Origin: Mycolicibacterium rufum
Lineage (GTDB): Bacteria > Actinomycetota > Actinomycetes > Mycobacteriales > Mycobacteriaceae
Length of the DNA stretch: 64,000 nt
Reading direction: 5' to 3'
Assembly: GCF_022374875.2 (NCBI RefSeq)
Contig: NZ_CP092428.2
Span: 186,001 to 250,000, forward strand
The notes beneath the pieces are model-generated. The model was not told the DNA's origin. It saw only the letters and a program-made list of their open reading frames with translations, and did no database searches. Made by a program: the position numbers and the translations under genes. Shown here one piece after another: positions 44,396-51,672 of the stretch (its first letter is position 1; each line of letters starts with the position of its first letter).

Positions 44396-44704
44396 TCAAG
44401 CGTCGGGGACGGGCGAGTCGCCCAACAGCTGGTCGAGGAGTTCGGAGAATCCGTCGTGGCCGGGTTCGGTGCCGATGACCGCGACGAGCTGCCCGTCGAT
44501 GAGTGCGTGAAAGCGCTGCGCGTGTGGGCTCGATCGCGCTAGTTGGGTGAGCGCGCTGACGATCGCTGCGGTGCTTTGGCTGCGGTCGGCGGCGACGCCG
44601 ATGAGGGTGCGGGGTGGGGCGTGTCCCTCGGTGGCGTTCAGTGTCCAGATCTTCACCTCGCCAATGGTGTGCGACCGACGTGCTGCGTGGCGGGCCGGAG
44701 TCAT
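44396..44704 (-). CDS. Small hypothetical protein, second in leader-B unit
   Basis: A 102-aa soluble protein (IWTLNATEGHAPPRTLIGVA, AQRFHALIDGQLVAVIGTEP) with a beta-strand-rich look. It starts 30 bp after the stop of the 187-aa gene, so the two form an operon. Start at ATG 44704 is provisional; a GTG about 17 codons inside is an alternative. Unknown function. Confidence 0.55.
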   Translation of the reverse strand: MTPARHAARRSHTIGEVKIWTLNATEGHAPPRTLIGVAADRSQSTAAIVSALTQLARSSPHAQRFHALIDGQLVAVIGTEPGHDGFSELLDQLLGDSPVPDA

Positions 44705-44734
44705 CGACTGTGGATGACTCCGGCCGCCTGTGGA

Positions 44735-45298
44735 TTACCGGGCAGTGGCCGACACCGGCACGTAGGTGTCGCAGGTCGGATCGGCTCGGTGGTCGTCACC
44801 GTCGAGGCACACGGCGACCGCGACGCGGTGGACCTCGCCCAGGAGGCCGACGAGGGTGTTGAACGCGACGTGGTCGAGCAGTTGCCACGTCAGCGGACCG
44901 GTGTGGACGTCTGTCCACTTGACGGTGCGGCGTCGGTCCTCGAGGACACGGCTTTGCGGGACCGCGGCGTACTGGGGTCGGTTGGTCCACTCGACGGCGA
45001 TGGCGGGCTGCCCATAGGGATCGGGGGCGGTCGCGCTGGTCGGTGGGAGGTGAACGAGCGTGGCGCGGGCGGCGGAGATGGCCTCGAGAACGCCTTGGGC
45101 GGCTGAGGCTGACCAGAAGGTCATCAGAACGGTTCCCAGCCGCATGGTGACGCGGGCATGGGGGGTGCGGGCGTCGTAGACGTCGACGGTGCCGGTCTGG
45201 GGTCCGCGCAGGCGGATGAAGGTGTGAGCGACGAGCCCAGGGGCGTTGGCTGCCAGGGTGGCCGGGTTGGCGGTGCGGGTCTTGGTGGTGTTGGTCAT
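44735..45298 (-). CDS. Hypothetical protein behind leader B
   Basis: A 187-aa protein beginning at the fixed start position of leader module B copy 3. The central part (VAHTFIRLRGPQTGTVDVYD, RVTMRLGTVLMTFWSASAAQ) is beta-rich and resembles no family I can name. Followed after 30 bp by the 102-aa gene. Confidence 0.65.
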   Translation of the reverse strand: MTNTTKTRTANPATLAANAPGLVAHTFIRLRGPQTGTVDVYDARTPHARVTMRLGTVLMTFWSASAAQGVLEAISAARATLVHLPPTSATAPDPYGQPAIAVEWTNRPQYAAVPQSRVLEDRRRTVKWTDVHTGPLTWQLLDHVAFNTLVGLLGEVHRVAVAVCLDGDDHRADPTCDTYVPVSATAR

Positions 45299-45609
45299 GG
45301 TGTTCTCCGTTCGGGTCTGCCGATGTGCGCCGGTTAGCGCTGGGGTGCAGGGGAACGGCGGGGTGGTGCGCGCAATCCCGACAGAGGGCCGTGGTGAACG
45401 GAGCAGGGTTTTCAGCCCCTGCCCGCCGGCGCGAAGCGCTTCGGCGGGCTCAGATTGGGACGAAAAGGTCACTCGGCCTGCGCAGTTCGACGCGGACCCA
45501 GGGTTGCGCGTGACGGGTCCCGGTCGTTCATACTTGGCGCCCCGCTACACGGATTTAGGTGAGGGGCTACGGAGAGCCGGCCGCCAGGCCGGCACCGCGC
45601 CGCAGGCGC
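45294..45609 (-). repeat. Leader module B, copy 3
   Basis: 316 bp nearly identical to 44030-44345, with the hairpin at 45422-45448 and the same start-codon context. The two copies have different downstream genes, so only the leader, not the gene, has been duplicated. Confidence 0.85.
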
Positions 45610-45698
45610 AGGCGTACCGGGGACACCGGAAGCCTTGACACGGTCGAGCACGACGTACCGAATTCCCGGCCGATTCTTTACCTGTTGCGCCGCGCTAA

Positions 45699-46024
45699 TC
45701 AGGTGTCGGCCGGGGGATGTTGCAGGCCGGCGCCTACGAGACGGCGAGGGGGCTCGTTGAGGGTGATCTCGGGCACGTGCCCTCCCGCCGAGCTGGCGAT
45801 TCTGACGGGCCATTCCGTCCAGCGGCTCAGTTCGGCGTCGAGGTCGGCCAGCGTCACGTCGTCGCGGGTGAGCGTGATCGGCGGACCCGGTCCGCGCCGA
45901 TGGGGATGGCGACGAGTTGGCCGGGGGCCCGGTTGCCGCCGCGCCGGGATTGGAACCGCAGCCGATAGTCGACGCCCCCCTCGTCCACGATCCGACATGG
46001 GGCGGGGTAGTCGGTGATGCGCAT
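45699..46024 (-). pseudogene. Frameshifted small gene
   Basis: ATG 46024 opens MRITDYPAPCRIVDEGGVDY and RFQSRRGGNRAPGQLVAIPI, which ends 56 codons later. From about 45885 a second frame continues naturally with GPPITLTRDDVTLADLDAEL and SRWTEWPVRIASSAGGHVPE to the stop at 45699. A one-base indel near 45880-45895 joins them into about 108 aa. It is third in the unit led by the leader at 46914. Sequencing error cannot be excluded. Confidence 0.55.
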
Positions 46025-46150
46025 CTGGTTCCCCCTTTCGGGGCTCGTTGTCTCGTGCCGGCGGTGGGGGCCCGGTCACGGGTTTGGTGGGGACGGGCCG
46101 GGCGGGGAAGCCGAGCGGGTGCTGCACGGTCCAGTTGCTGTGGCAAAAAA

Positions 46151-46186
46151 GGGGGTCCGCCGGGCTGGTGGGCTCGGCGGACCCCC
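46151..46186 (-). terminator. Strong hairpin terminator
   Basis: An 11-bp stem GGGGGTCCGCC / GGCGGACCCCC with TTTTTT following on the minus strand (46145-46150) and TTT on the plus strand. It follows the 113-aa gene. Confidence 0.8.
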
Positions 46187-46199
46187 TTTGGGTGGTGCG

Positions 46200-46541
46200 C
46201 TACTGGTGCGGTCCGAGGCCGGCGGCGTTGATGCGGGCCTGAATGGCGGGCAGGCTGATCCAGCGGTCCAGACCGTTGTTCGCTTCGTAGAGCAGTGCCC
46301 AGTCTTCCCACCCGTCGATCGCGAGGTCGACGTCGGTTTCGTTGACGTTGGGGCGGCTGATGGGAATTTCGTCGTGGTTGTCGGCGCGGTCGGCGTCGGC
46401 GACGGTGGCGACGAGTTGTCCTGTGCCGTCGAAGGTTCGGGGGTCAGCGGCGGGTGCGACGTTCATGCGGAATCGGAGCTGGCGCGGGGTTCCGCGGTCG
46501 TCGATGAATTGCCAGGCCAGTGCGTAGTCCTTGTCGACCAT
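46200..46541 (-). CDS. Small hypothetical protein
   Basis: A 113-aa acidic protein (DYALAWQFIDDRGTPRQLRF, NETDVDLAIDGWEDWALLYE), beta-rich then helical. Second gene in the unit headed by leader A copy 2, separated from the first by a hairpin and followed by a terminator. RBS GAAAGGAACACC. Unknown family. Confidence 0.62.
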   Translation of the reverse strand: MVDKDYALAWQFIDDRGTPRQLRFRMNVAPAADPRTFDGTGQLVATVADADRADNHDEIPISRPNVNETDVDLAIDGWEDWALLYEANNGLDRWISLPAIQARINAAGLGPHQ

Positions 46542-46601
46542 GGTGGTGTTCCTTTCGCGTTAATGAGGTTACGGGTGTCGCTGTTGGGTGGAGGGGATGG
46601 T

Positions 46602-46638
46602 GCTGGCTGGCCGCCTCGGGGTGAGGTGGCCAGCTAGC
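46602..46638 (-). promoter_or_regulatory. Intercistronic hairpin
   Basis: Stem GCTGGCTGGCC / GGCCAGCTAGC-type pairing with loop near CCTCGGGGTGAGG, between the 86-aa and 113-aa genes. It resembles the hairpin at 42388-42421 in place and loop sequence. Confidence 0.45.
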
Positions 46639-46656
46639 GGGGTGCGGTGACCGCGC

Positions 46657-46917
46657 CTAGGAGATGGGGGTGGTGGCGGCGATGATGGCTTCGGCGTCGG
46701 CGAGGTAGTACTCGGCGTGCTCGCGTTGGCTGGGCTCGCTGGTGCGCTCGAGGAGCAGGGTGACGGCGTGGTCTCGGGCGGAGAGGGCGTACTGGTGTCG
46801 GCGGTGGTCGGTGTCGGCGTTGACGGCGCTGTGGATGTCGGATCGGGCCATCGCGAGGGTGTGGGCGGTGCTGAGTGCGGCGACGTCGGTGGCGTCGGCG
46901 GCGAGGGTGTTGGTCAT
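46657..46917 (-). CDS. Small protein, paralogue of the 7204-7503 gene
   Basis: An 86-aa helical protein whose residues 25-85 align with the last gene of the T4SS operon (SDIHSAVNADTDHRRHQYAL against ADLHDALRADDDHRRQQCAR). It starts at the fixed position of leader module A copy 2. The family is unknown to me, but two plasmid copies, one tied to the T4SS operon, suggest a shared role in transfer or plasmid physiology. Confidence 0.7.
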   Translation of the reverse strand: MTNTLAADATDVAALSTAHTLAMARSDIHSAVNADTDHRRHQYALSARDHAVTLLLERTSEPSQREHAEYYLADAEAIIAATTPIS

Positions 46918-47212
46918 GGTGTCTCCGTTTCCTCGTGTTGAGTGCGCCGGTCAGCGCCGGGGTGCGGGGGAATCGGCTGAGGGTGGGCCGTCAAGGGCGA
47001 AGAGTCCGGTGCTGGTGCCGGCGGATGTGCGGCCCGCGAGCGTCAGCGAGCTGATAGGGCCGCACATGTCCTCCGCCGCCGGCAGCAGCAGCGGACGTCC
47101 CTTTACGGCTCGGGCCCCCGGCCGATTACGCTGCACACCCCTGCTGACGGCTTCCAAGGTGAGTGGCTGCGGACGAGCCCGCCGCAGGCGGGCATCCGCG
47201 CCCGCCAGGGCG
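46914..47212 (-). repeat. Leader module A, copy 2
   Basis: Nearly identical to 41611-41910. The hairpin (46987-47109) is the same except that two bases in the distal arm (CAGCAGCAGCGG in place of CACCAGCACCGG) and one in the outer arm are changed, which weakens but does not destroy the pairing. Confidence 0.85.
46987..47109 (-). ncRNA. Long hairpin inside leader A, copy 2
   Basis: Same arms as the hairpin at 41684-41806; the inner ATGTGCGGCCC / GGGCCGCACAT and CCGGCGG / CCGCCGG pairs are intact, and the middle arm has two mismatches. Confidence 0.55.
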
Positions 47213-47265
47213 CGCGGCCGGGTCGTCGTCCCCGCAGGGGGGAACATTCGGGCCATAATGGGCAG

Positions 47266-47409
47266 GTGGAGTCTGCGTTGATGAGGGCGCTGGTGGCGGC
47301 GGGTGGTGAGCCGTCGATGCGTTGTCTGACGTGGCTGGTCGAGGGTGGCCGTCCGGTGATGGGTGTCAACCTGGATCTCGCGTGGCAGCCAGCGGGGACA
47401 CCGCTCTAG
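47266..47409 (+). CDS. Possible 47-aa ORF
   Basis: A GTG-started ORF (MESALMRALVAAGGEPSMRC, LTWLVEGGRPVMGVNLDLAW, ending PAGTPL) on the strand opposite to its neighbours, starting 54 bp beyond leader A copy 2, with a weak GGCAG upstream. It is protein-like but short and isolated. Confidence 0.3.
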   Translation: MESALMRALVAAGGEPSMRCLTWLVEGGRPVMGVNLDLAWQPAGTPL

Positions 47410-47463
47410 AGCGGGGCTCTAGGTAAGGGTGTTCAGCGCGGCGCGCAGGCTCGCGAAGCGGCC

Positions 47464-48084
47464 TTAGCGGCGGCTGTTGTCGGCGCTGCTTTTCTCGCCG
47501 AGCCAGATGCCGACGATGTGGGCTGTTCCGTCGTCGTCGGTGATCCAGACCGGTCCGCCGGAGTCGCCGGCGACGCTGGCCGGCATACCGGTGGTCATGA
47601 ACTGGTCGCCGTCGTAGGTGGATGCCACAGCGCCGCAGTGGGTTCCGCTAGAGACTCCGAGGCGGCAGACGGTGTCGCCGACGTTCGGCGTGAGCGGGGA
47701 AGCGGTGGCGGCGAACGCCACGGTGTCGGTCGCTGTTCTGCTGGCCACGCGCAGACCGAAGTCGATGAGCCCGTAGTCGGGGCCACCCGTTCGCGCTGGG
47801 GCGACGACTGTGGCGACGAAATGCCCCGTTGCGCCGCTGGTTTGGGTGATGACGCGGCCGCCGTCTTCGGTGTGGCAGTGGCCGGCGGTGATGGCGTAGG
47901 AGTGGTCGTTGGTGCCGGTGTAGACGTAGCCGGTGGTGCAGAACGATCCCAATCCGTCATCGGCGGTGTAGTCGATGCGTTCACCGGGGCTGATGGTGGC
48001 CAACGACGTGGCCTGGGCTGTTGGTGCGGCGGCGAGTAGGGAGAGGCCGGCGGCGAGTAGGGCGGCGGCGGTTCGGATGGTCAT
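47464..48084 (-). CDS. Secreted trypsin-like (S1) serine protease
   Basis: A 206-aa exported chymotrypsin-fold protease. Signal peptide MTIRTAAALLAAGLSLLAAA then PTAQAT; triad His in YAITAGHCH, Asp in GPDYGLIDFG and Ser in VAGDSGGPVW; cysteine pairs (FCTTG/HCH and VCRLG/HCG) as in actinobacterial streptogrisin-like enzymes. The ATG at 48084 is chosen because it starts the signal peptide. Short for S1, with no propeptide visible, so the substrate may be specific. Confidence 0.88.
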   Translation of the reverse strand: MTIRTAAALLAAGLSLLAAAPTAQATSLATISPGERIDYTADDGLGSFCTTGYVYTGTNDHSYAITAGHCHTEDGGRVITQTSGATGHFVATVVAPARTGGPDYGLIDFGLRVASRTATDTVAFAATASPLTPNVGDTVCRLGVSSGTHCGAVASTYDGDQFMTTGMPASVAGDSGGPVWITDDDGTAHIVGIWLGEKSSADNSRR

Positions 48085-48097
48085 CCTGGATGCACTT

Positions 48098-48274
48098 TCA
48101 GGCAATCCGCAGGTGGCGTTCGGCATGACGTTGTGCGCGGCTGTGCAGTGACTCGATCCACGCGGCGGCGATGAGCGCGGAATCGCCGGCGCAGCGGGTC
48201 GTTCCGGCGCAGGCGCTGCCTCCGCGGTAGTCGACGACGGACACCGCGTGCAGCCGCTGCCGTGGCCGGATCAC
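48098..48274 (-). CDS. Small hypothetical protein (58 aa)
   Basis: A GTG-started ORF whose start overlaps the stop of the DnaB-N-like gene (GTGA). It encodes a basic protein with SVVDYRGGSACAGTTRCAGD (two Cys) and a helical tail SALIAAAWIESLHSRAQRHA. Coupling and strong third-position GC make it credible. Confidence 0.55.
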   Translation of the reverse strand: MIRPRQRLHAVSVVDYRGGSACAGTTRCAGDSALIAAAWIESLHSRAQRHAERHLRIA

Positions 48275-48897
48275 CGGTCAGCTCCGGTGGCGAGCTTGGC
48301 GGCGGTTTCACCGCGCCGCCAGAGGTCAGCGAGTTCTTCACGGATGAGCCCGAATTGTGCGGTCAGTTCGTGCCGGTCGACGTCGGCTTCGCCGAGCTGC
48401 TGCATCCGCTGTCCGAGGTTGGAGAACGCACGGCGGTAGGCGTCATCGAGGACCTGGCGCGCGAGGCTGGTGGCGAGCGCCGAGCTGATGTTCTGGGTGT
48501 AGGCCTCGACGAGGTAGAGAGCCAGATCCTTATAGCGCTTCTCGGTGGGAGGCTCGTCGGGGCACAGTGCTTGACGGGCGGAGATTCGCTTGCCGGCTGC
48601 CAGGACGGTCACCGGGTCGGCCTTCTCGCCCTGGTTGATTAGACGCCGGATCAGCTCGTAGGCCCAGCGGGCGACGGGCTTGGCGATCGCGTCGTCGGGG
48701 ACCAGCTCGAGCAGGATACGAGCCTCGTCGACCGGGAGGTAGAGCAGGGCGCCGATGAACTGAGGCTCGGGCGCCAGGTGGGCGACGACGTAGTCGGCGA
48801 CCGCGGCGTCGGCCTCGACGCGGTTGCGCACGAAGGTGTCGTCGGCGCCGGGTGTGCTGGGGACGACGCGCAGGTTGTGGCGAATGGCGGCGGTCAT
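48271..48897 (-). CDS. DnaB N-terminal-domain-like protein
   Basis: A 208-aa protein. Residues about 42-100 (APEPQFIGALLYLPVDEARI, KPVARWAYELIRRLINQGEK, DPVTVLAAGKR) follow the N-terminal domain of DnaB helicases, the part that contacts primase and helicase loader. There is no ATPase domain; the C-terminal half is helical and may form a coiled coil. It may modulate the host replicative helicase or be a plasmid replication accessory. Start overlaps the 93-aa gene stop (ATGA). Confidence 0.65.
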   Translation of the reverse strand: MTAAIRHNLRVVPSTPGADDTFVRNRVEADAAVADYVVAHLAPEPQFIGALLYLPVDEARILLELVPDDAIAKPVARWAYELIRRLINQGEKADPVTVLAAGKRISARQALCPDEPPTEKRYKDLALYLVEAYTQNISSALATSLARQVLDDAYRRAFSNLGQRMQQLGEADVDRHELTAQFGLIREELADLWRRGETAAKLATGADR

Positions 48898-49175
48898 GAC
48901 GTGGCAGCTCCGGTGTGGTGGGGGCGGGTGTCGGTGGCGGCCACGGCGATGGTCGCGGTTCCAACCCGTAGGGGTTGCGGGTGAGCGGGATCAAGGCGCA
49001 GTAGAGCGATGACACTCGCCAGGTTCGGCGTGGGGGTGTCCGCGCGGCCAGGATGGGCGTGCAGGTATAGGTCGGCCCCGACCGCGTGGGCCAGGAGTGC
49101 GTCGTGCGCGCCGGCCGGATCGGCGTGTCGCGTGGTGCGCGAGATCGCGTCGGTGGCGATCGTCAGCTCATACAT
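48894..49175 (-). CDS. Small hypothetical protein
   Basis: A 93-aa soluble protein (MYELTIATDAISRTTRHADP, GAHDALLAHAVGADLYLHAH). First of three coupled genes (93 aa, DnaB-N-like, 58 aa). No family recognised. Confidence 0.6.
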   Translation of the reverse strand: MYELTIATDAISRTTRHADPAGAHDALLAHAVGADLYLHAHPGRADTPTPNLASVIALLRLDPAHPQPLRVGTATIAVAATDTRPHHTGAATS

Positions 49176-49223
49176 GGCGGCGCTCCTGGGTGCGTGGTCG
49201 GCGGGTTAGTTCTTCGGGGCCAG

Positions 49224-49454
49224 TCAGGCCGCGGCGAGCGCCTTGATCCGGTCTGGCCGAAAACCTGACCAGTGCTCGCCGCCGGCGACGACGACCGGCG
49301 CCTGCAGATAACCGAGGGCCATGACGTAGTCGCGCGCCGCGGGCACTTCGGTGATGTCGACGACGTCGTAGGAAATGCCCTGCTTTTCCAGTGCCCTGTA
49401 TGTGGCGTTGCACTGCACGCAAGCTGGCTTCGTGTAAACGGTGATGGTGTTCAT
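49224..49454 (-). CDS. nrdH: NrdH-like glutaredoxin
   Basis: A 76-aa NrdH redoxin: TVYTKPACVQCNATYRALEK carries the CVQC active site typical of NrdH, followed by DVVDITEVPAARDYVMALGY, APVVV with the cis-Pro and HWSGFRPDRI. NrdH gives electrons to class Ib ribonucleotide reductase through thioredoxin reductase. Ribosome-binding site GAGGGG, and TATAAG/TAGAAT promoter-like sequences on the minus strand at about 49470-49500. No nrdE/nrdF/nrdI is nearby, so it would act with the host enzymes. Common on mycobacterial phages and plasmids. Confidence 0.88.
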   Translation of the reverse strand: MNTITVYTKPACVQCNATYRALEKQGISYDVVDITEVPAARDYVMALGYLQAPVVVAGGEHWSGFRPDRIKALAAA

Positions 49455-49500
49455 GATTGACCCCTCGTCGCGGGTTTTCTTATACCGTTATTCTAGATTC

Positions 49501-49656
49501 TTATTTGGGCTGTAGCAATGCACCTAGAAAGAAAAGTGCATCAATTTTGGCGTGTCGAGCCGCGCTATCAGTCCTGGCGTGATACTTGGCCTTTGGCCAG
49601 TCAGGAGCGTTTTTTTTGGGCGTGTTCCTCATGCTTGCCGTTTTGTCTCTTGTCAT
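49501..49656 (-). CDS. Small basic hypothetical protein (51 aa)
   Basis: ATG 49656 with GGAAAG upstream opens a basic ORF (MTRDKTASMRNTPKKNAPDW, KAKYHARTDSAARHAKIDAL) ending FFLGALLQPK. The region is distinctly more A/T-rich than the rest of the window, so codon bias is of little help. Confidence 0.4.
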   Translation of the reverse strand: MTRDKTASMRNTPKKNAPDWPKAKYHARTDSAARHAKIDALFFLGALLQPK

Positions 49657-49890
49657 TTCACTTTCCCGCTGACCATTCTTTTGGGCGCTTCTCGGCGCAT
49701 TCAAAGCGGTCGGCAAAGGTGCGTAGTGCAATGGTCCGGACGGAAAGTTTCTCCTTCGCTCAATTAGCGCCTTTGCAATGACCGTGGAGAAACTTTCCGA
49801 GCCGTTTACGGCGATTCCGCGGCCTTGCGCGGAGAACGTTTCCGACCAACGCTCGAATGTGCGAGAAGCTCGGGTGGCACTGTCCATGCG

Positions 49891-50391
49891 CTAGGCGATC
49901 AGAGTGGGTGTTGCACCACTGGCTCGGGCGTACATCGTGTCGAATCCGGGTCTCTGCTTGTCTGCGACGTCTGCGCTTGGGGCGACAACGTAGAAGTGCT
50001 CCACCCACGGAGCCTGCGGGCCGCGGTGCTGCCGCCAGACACGGGCGATGCCGTCGGGGGTGGTTTCCAGATCCCCGGGTTGGCAGGTCAGCATCGCGGC
50101 CATTGCGGCGGCGCTGCCGGTGTCGAGGCGTCGGACGCTGCGGGCGACGGCTGGTGTGGTGGCGCGGCGTACGGTGGCGACCCGCCGGACCTCGTAGAGT
50201 CCGTGCGCCGCGGTGAGGTGGTGGGCGTACAGGTCCAGAACCTCGGTCATTCCCGCTGCGGTGATCACGTCGAGCAGCCGGCCCAGGGCCAACAGTCCCT
50301 GGCGTGGATTGAAGCAGGCGGCGATGCGTTCGAGGAACAGGGCGCGTGCGGCGGCAGCTGGTTCGCGGCGGTAGCGTTGCAGTGCTGCCAC
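49891..50391 (-). CDS. Hypothetical protein
   Basis: A 166-aa soluble protein with a helical first half (AALQRYRREPAAAARALFLE, LALGRLLDVITAAGMTEVLD) and a beta-strand-rich end (WVEHFYVVAPSADVADKQRP). Good codon bias. I do not recognise it. It stands alone between an A/T-rich gap and an empty stretch. Confidence 0.6.
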   Translation of the reverse strand: MAALQRYRREPAAAARALFLERIAACFNPRQGLLALGRLLDVITAAGMTEVLDLYAHHLTAAHGLYEVRRVATVRRATTPAVARSVRRLDTGSAAAMAAMLTCQPGDLETTPDGIARVWRQHRGPQAPWVEHFYVVAPSADVADKQRPGFDTMYARASGATPTLIA

Positions 50392-50888
50392 TCGCCCTGC
50401 GGCACTCGAGAATTGGAACGGGCAAGTTATTGCGAATTACGCCTGACCGCTCACCGCGATGGCTGTCGCAACGGTCAACGGAGGCTGTTTGAGCGCCGAT
50501 GCGGGCGCACCGTGCCCCACTCTGTCTCCGGCTTTGCGCACGACTCGTGCAGGTTTATACAAACCGCCGCCCAGATCTTAGCAGTCCACCATCCTCCATG
50601 CGGCGGCAGGATGGAATTCGTGGCGCGTGCGTCGATCGCTAGGTCGCAGCCCAGGATGGCATCACCACGCTTCGCGAAGACGACTACTTCCACAATCGCC
50701 AAGCGTCCGACTGAACGACACAAGCCATCTCGTCGAGTAGCGGCGCTCTCAGCGTCGCACCAAGAGAGACAAGATGTGAGCGGTCCCAAATCTCTAGAAT
50801 CGAGACAGTGGTCCACACACAGTGCACGTATTCTGGGGTCTGCGCTGTTCCGGAGCGGCCACAGCCCACTGACGTGCGAATTGCGCGA
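50392..50888. other. Intergenic stretch without a convincing gene
   Basis: About 500 bp with lower GC and mixed codon bias in all frames. One minus-strand frame (50475-50816) is open but has no ribosome-binding site and an unconvincing composition. No hairpin or repeat stands out. Confidence 0.4.
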
Positions 50889-51107
50889 TTAGCCCTGATC
50901 TCGTGTTTGCCGGATCGCCTTAATGAGGCGATAGCCGCCGAGGCCGTTATAGACCCCAAGCATGACTAAGAAGAACACCACCAGCCAAATTTCGGGCTTG
51001 TCAGCTTCTCCGAAATCGATGATGACCGCGACTGCCGCAGCGACGAAAACGAGCAGGACCGCGGTGTCGTTCCACAGTCGCAGCGGCCGGGCCGCGGGGT
51101 GTGCCAT
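50889..51107 (-). CDS. Small two-helix membrane protein
   Basis: A 72-aa protein with two transmembrane helices (NDTAVLLVFVAAAVAVIIDF and EIWLVVFFLVMLGVYNGLGG) and basic ends. ATG 51107 is preferred over an upstream in-frame ATG because the protein-like part begins there. Function unknown. Confidence 0.65.
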   Translation of the reverse strand: MAHPAARPLRLWNDTAVLLVFVAAAVAVIIDFGEADKPEIWLVVFFLVMLGVYNGLGGYRLIKAIRQTRDQG

Positions 51108-51240
51108 CCTCGACCGGGGGCGGCCCATTCACCGCTGCGCCCGACCCAGCCATGTGTTCACCGCACCTGAGATCTTGGCGATACACATGACCAGATTCGA
51201 CACCTGTGGCGGCGAGCTGCGCGCTGGCGATGTTGCTGGC

Positions 51241-51639
51241 TTAGCCATGGCTCCCGGGGCCGTCACCGTCGTTGGAGTCGCCGCGCTGCTCGGTGTAGTT
51301 CTGGTGATTGGGCTCATCCTGACCCCCGCCAGCATCACTGGACTCGTCTGACTCCGCGCGGTCGCCGCGCTGTTCTCCTTGGCTGTGGCTGTAGCCCTCG
51401 CCGCGGTGGCCGTCGTGCTCATCGCCACCTTCGGAACCCAGGACGTATCCCGCTACGAAGATCGAGCCGACGATGAACACCGCGGCGGCAGCGGCAACCA
51501 GGATCGTTGCGATCTGTCCAAGTCGACCGCGCGGCCGAACCCTGTCCCACCGAGAGGTCGGTTCACTTGAGGGGGTGTCCGTCGGTGGTGGCGCGGGCGA
51601 GGTGTCGTCTGGGGCTGGTTCTTTCGGGTGTTCGGTCAT
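51241..51639 (-). CDS. Single-helix membrane protein with hydrophilic outer tail
   Basis: A 132-aa bitopic protein: Pro-rich cytosolic part, basic RVRPRGRLGQ, one helix (IATILVAAAAAVFIVGSIFV) and an exterior tail rich in Gly, Asp, Glu and His (GGDEHDGHRGEGYSHSQGEQ). The His/Asp-rich tail could bind metal ions. It lies 33 bp beyond the stop of the COG4705-like gene, so it is probably co-transcribed with it. RBS AGGGGA favours ATG 51639. Confidence 0.6.
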   Translation of the reverse strand: MTEHPKEPAPDDTSPAPPPTDTPSSEPTSRWDRVRPRGRLGQIATILVAAAAAVFIVGSIFVAGYVLGSEGGDEHDGHRGEGYSHSQGEQRGDRAESDESSDAGGGQDEPNHQNYTEQRGDSNDGDGPGSHG

Positions 51640-51672
51640 CGCTGCCATTCCCCTTCTTTGTGGTGGTGCGAG

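Noticed and set aside
41611..47212. CRISPR array
   Set aside because: The repeats are about 300 bp, few and irregularly spaced with genes between them, not short repeats with spacers.
50475..50816. Minus-strand 113-codon ORF
   Set aside because: No ribosome-binding site, poor codon bias, no recognisable feature.
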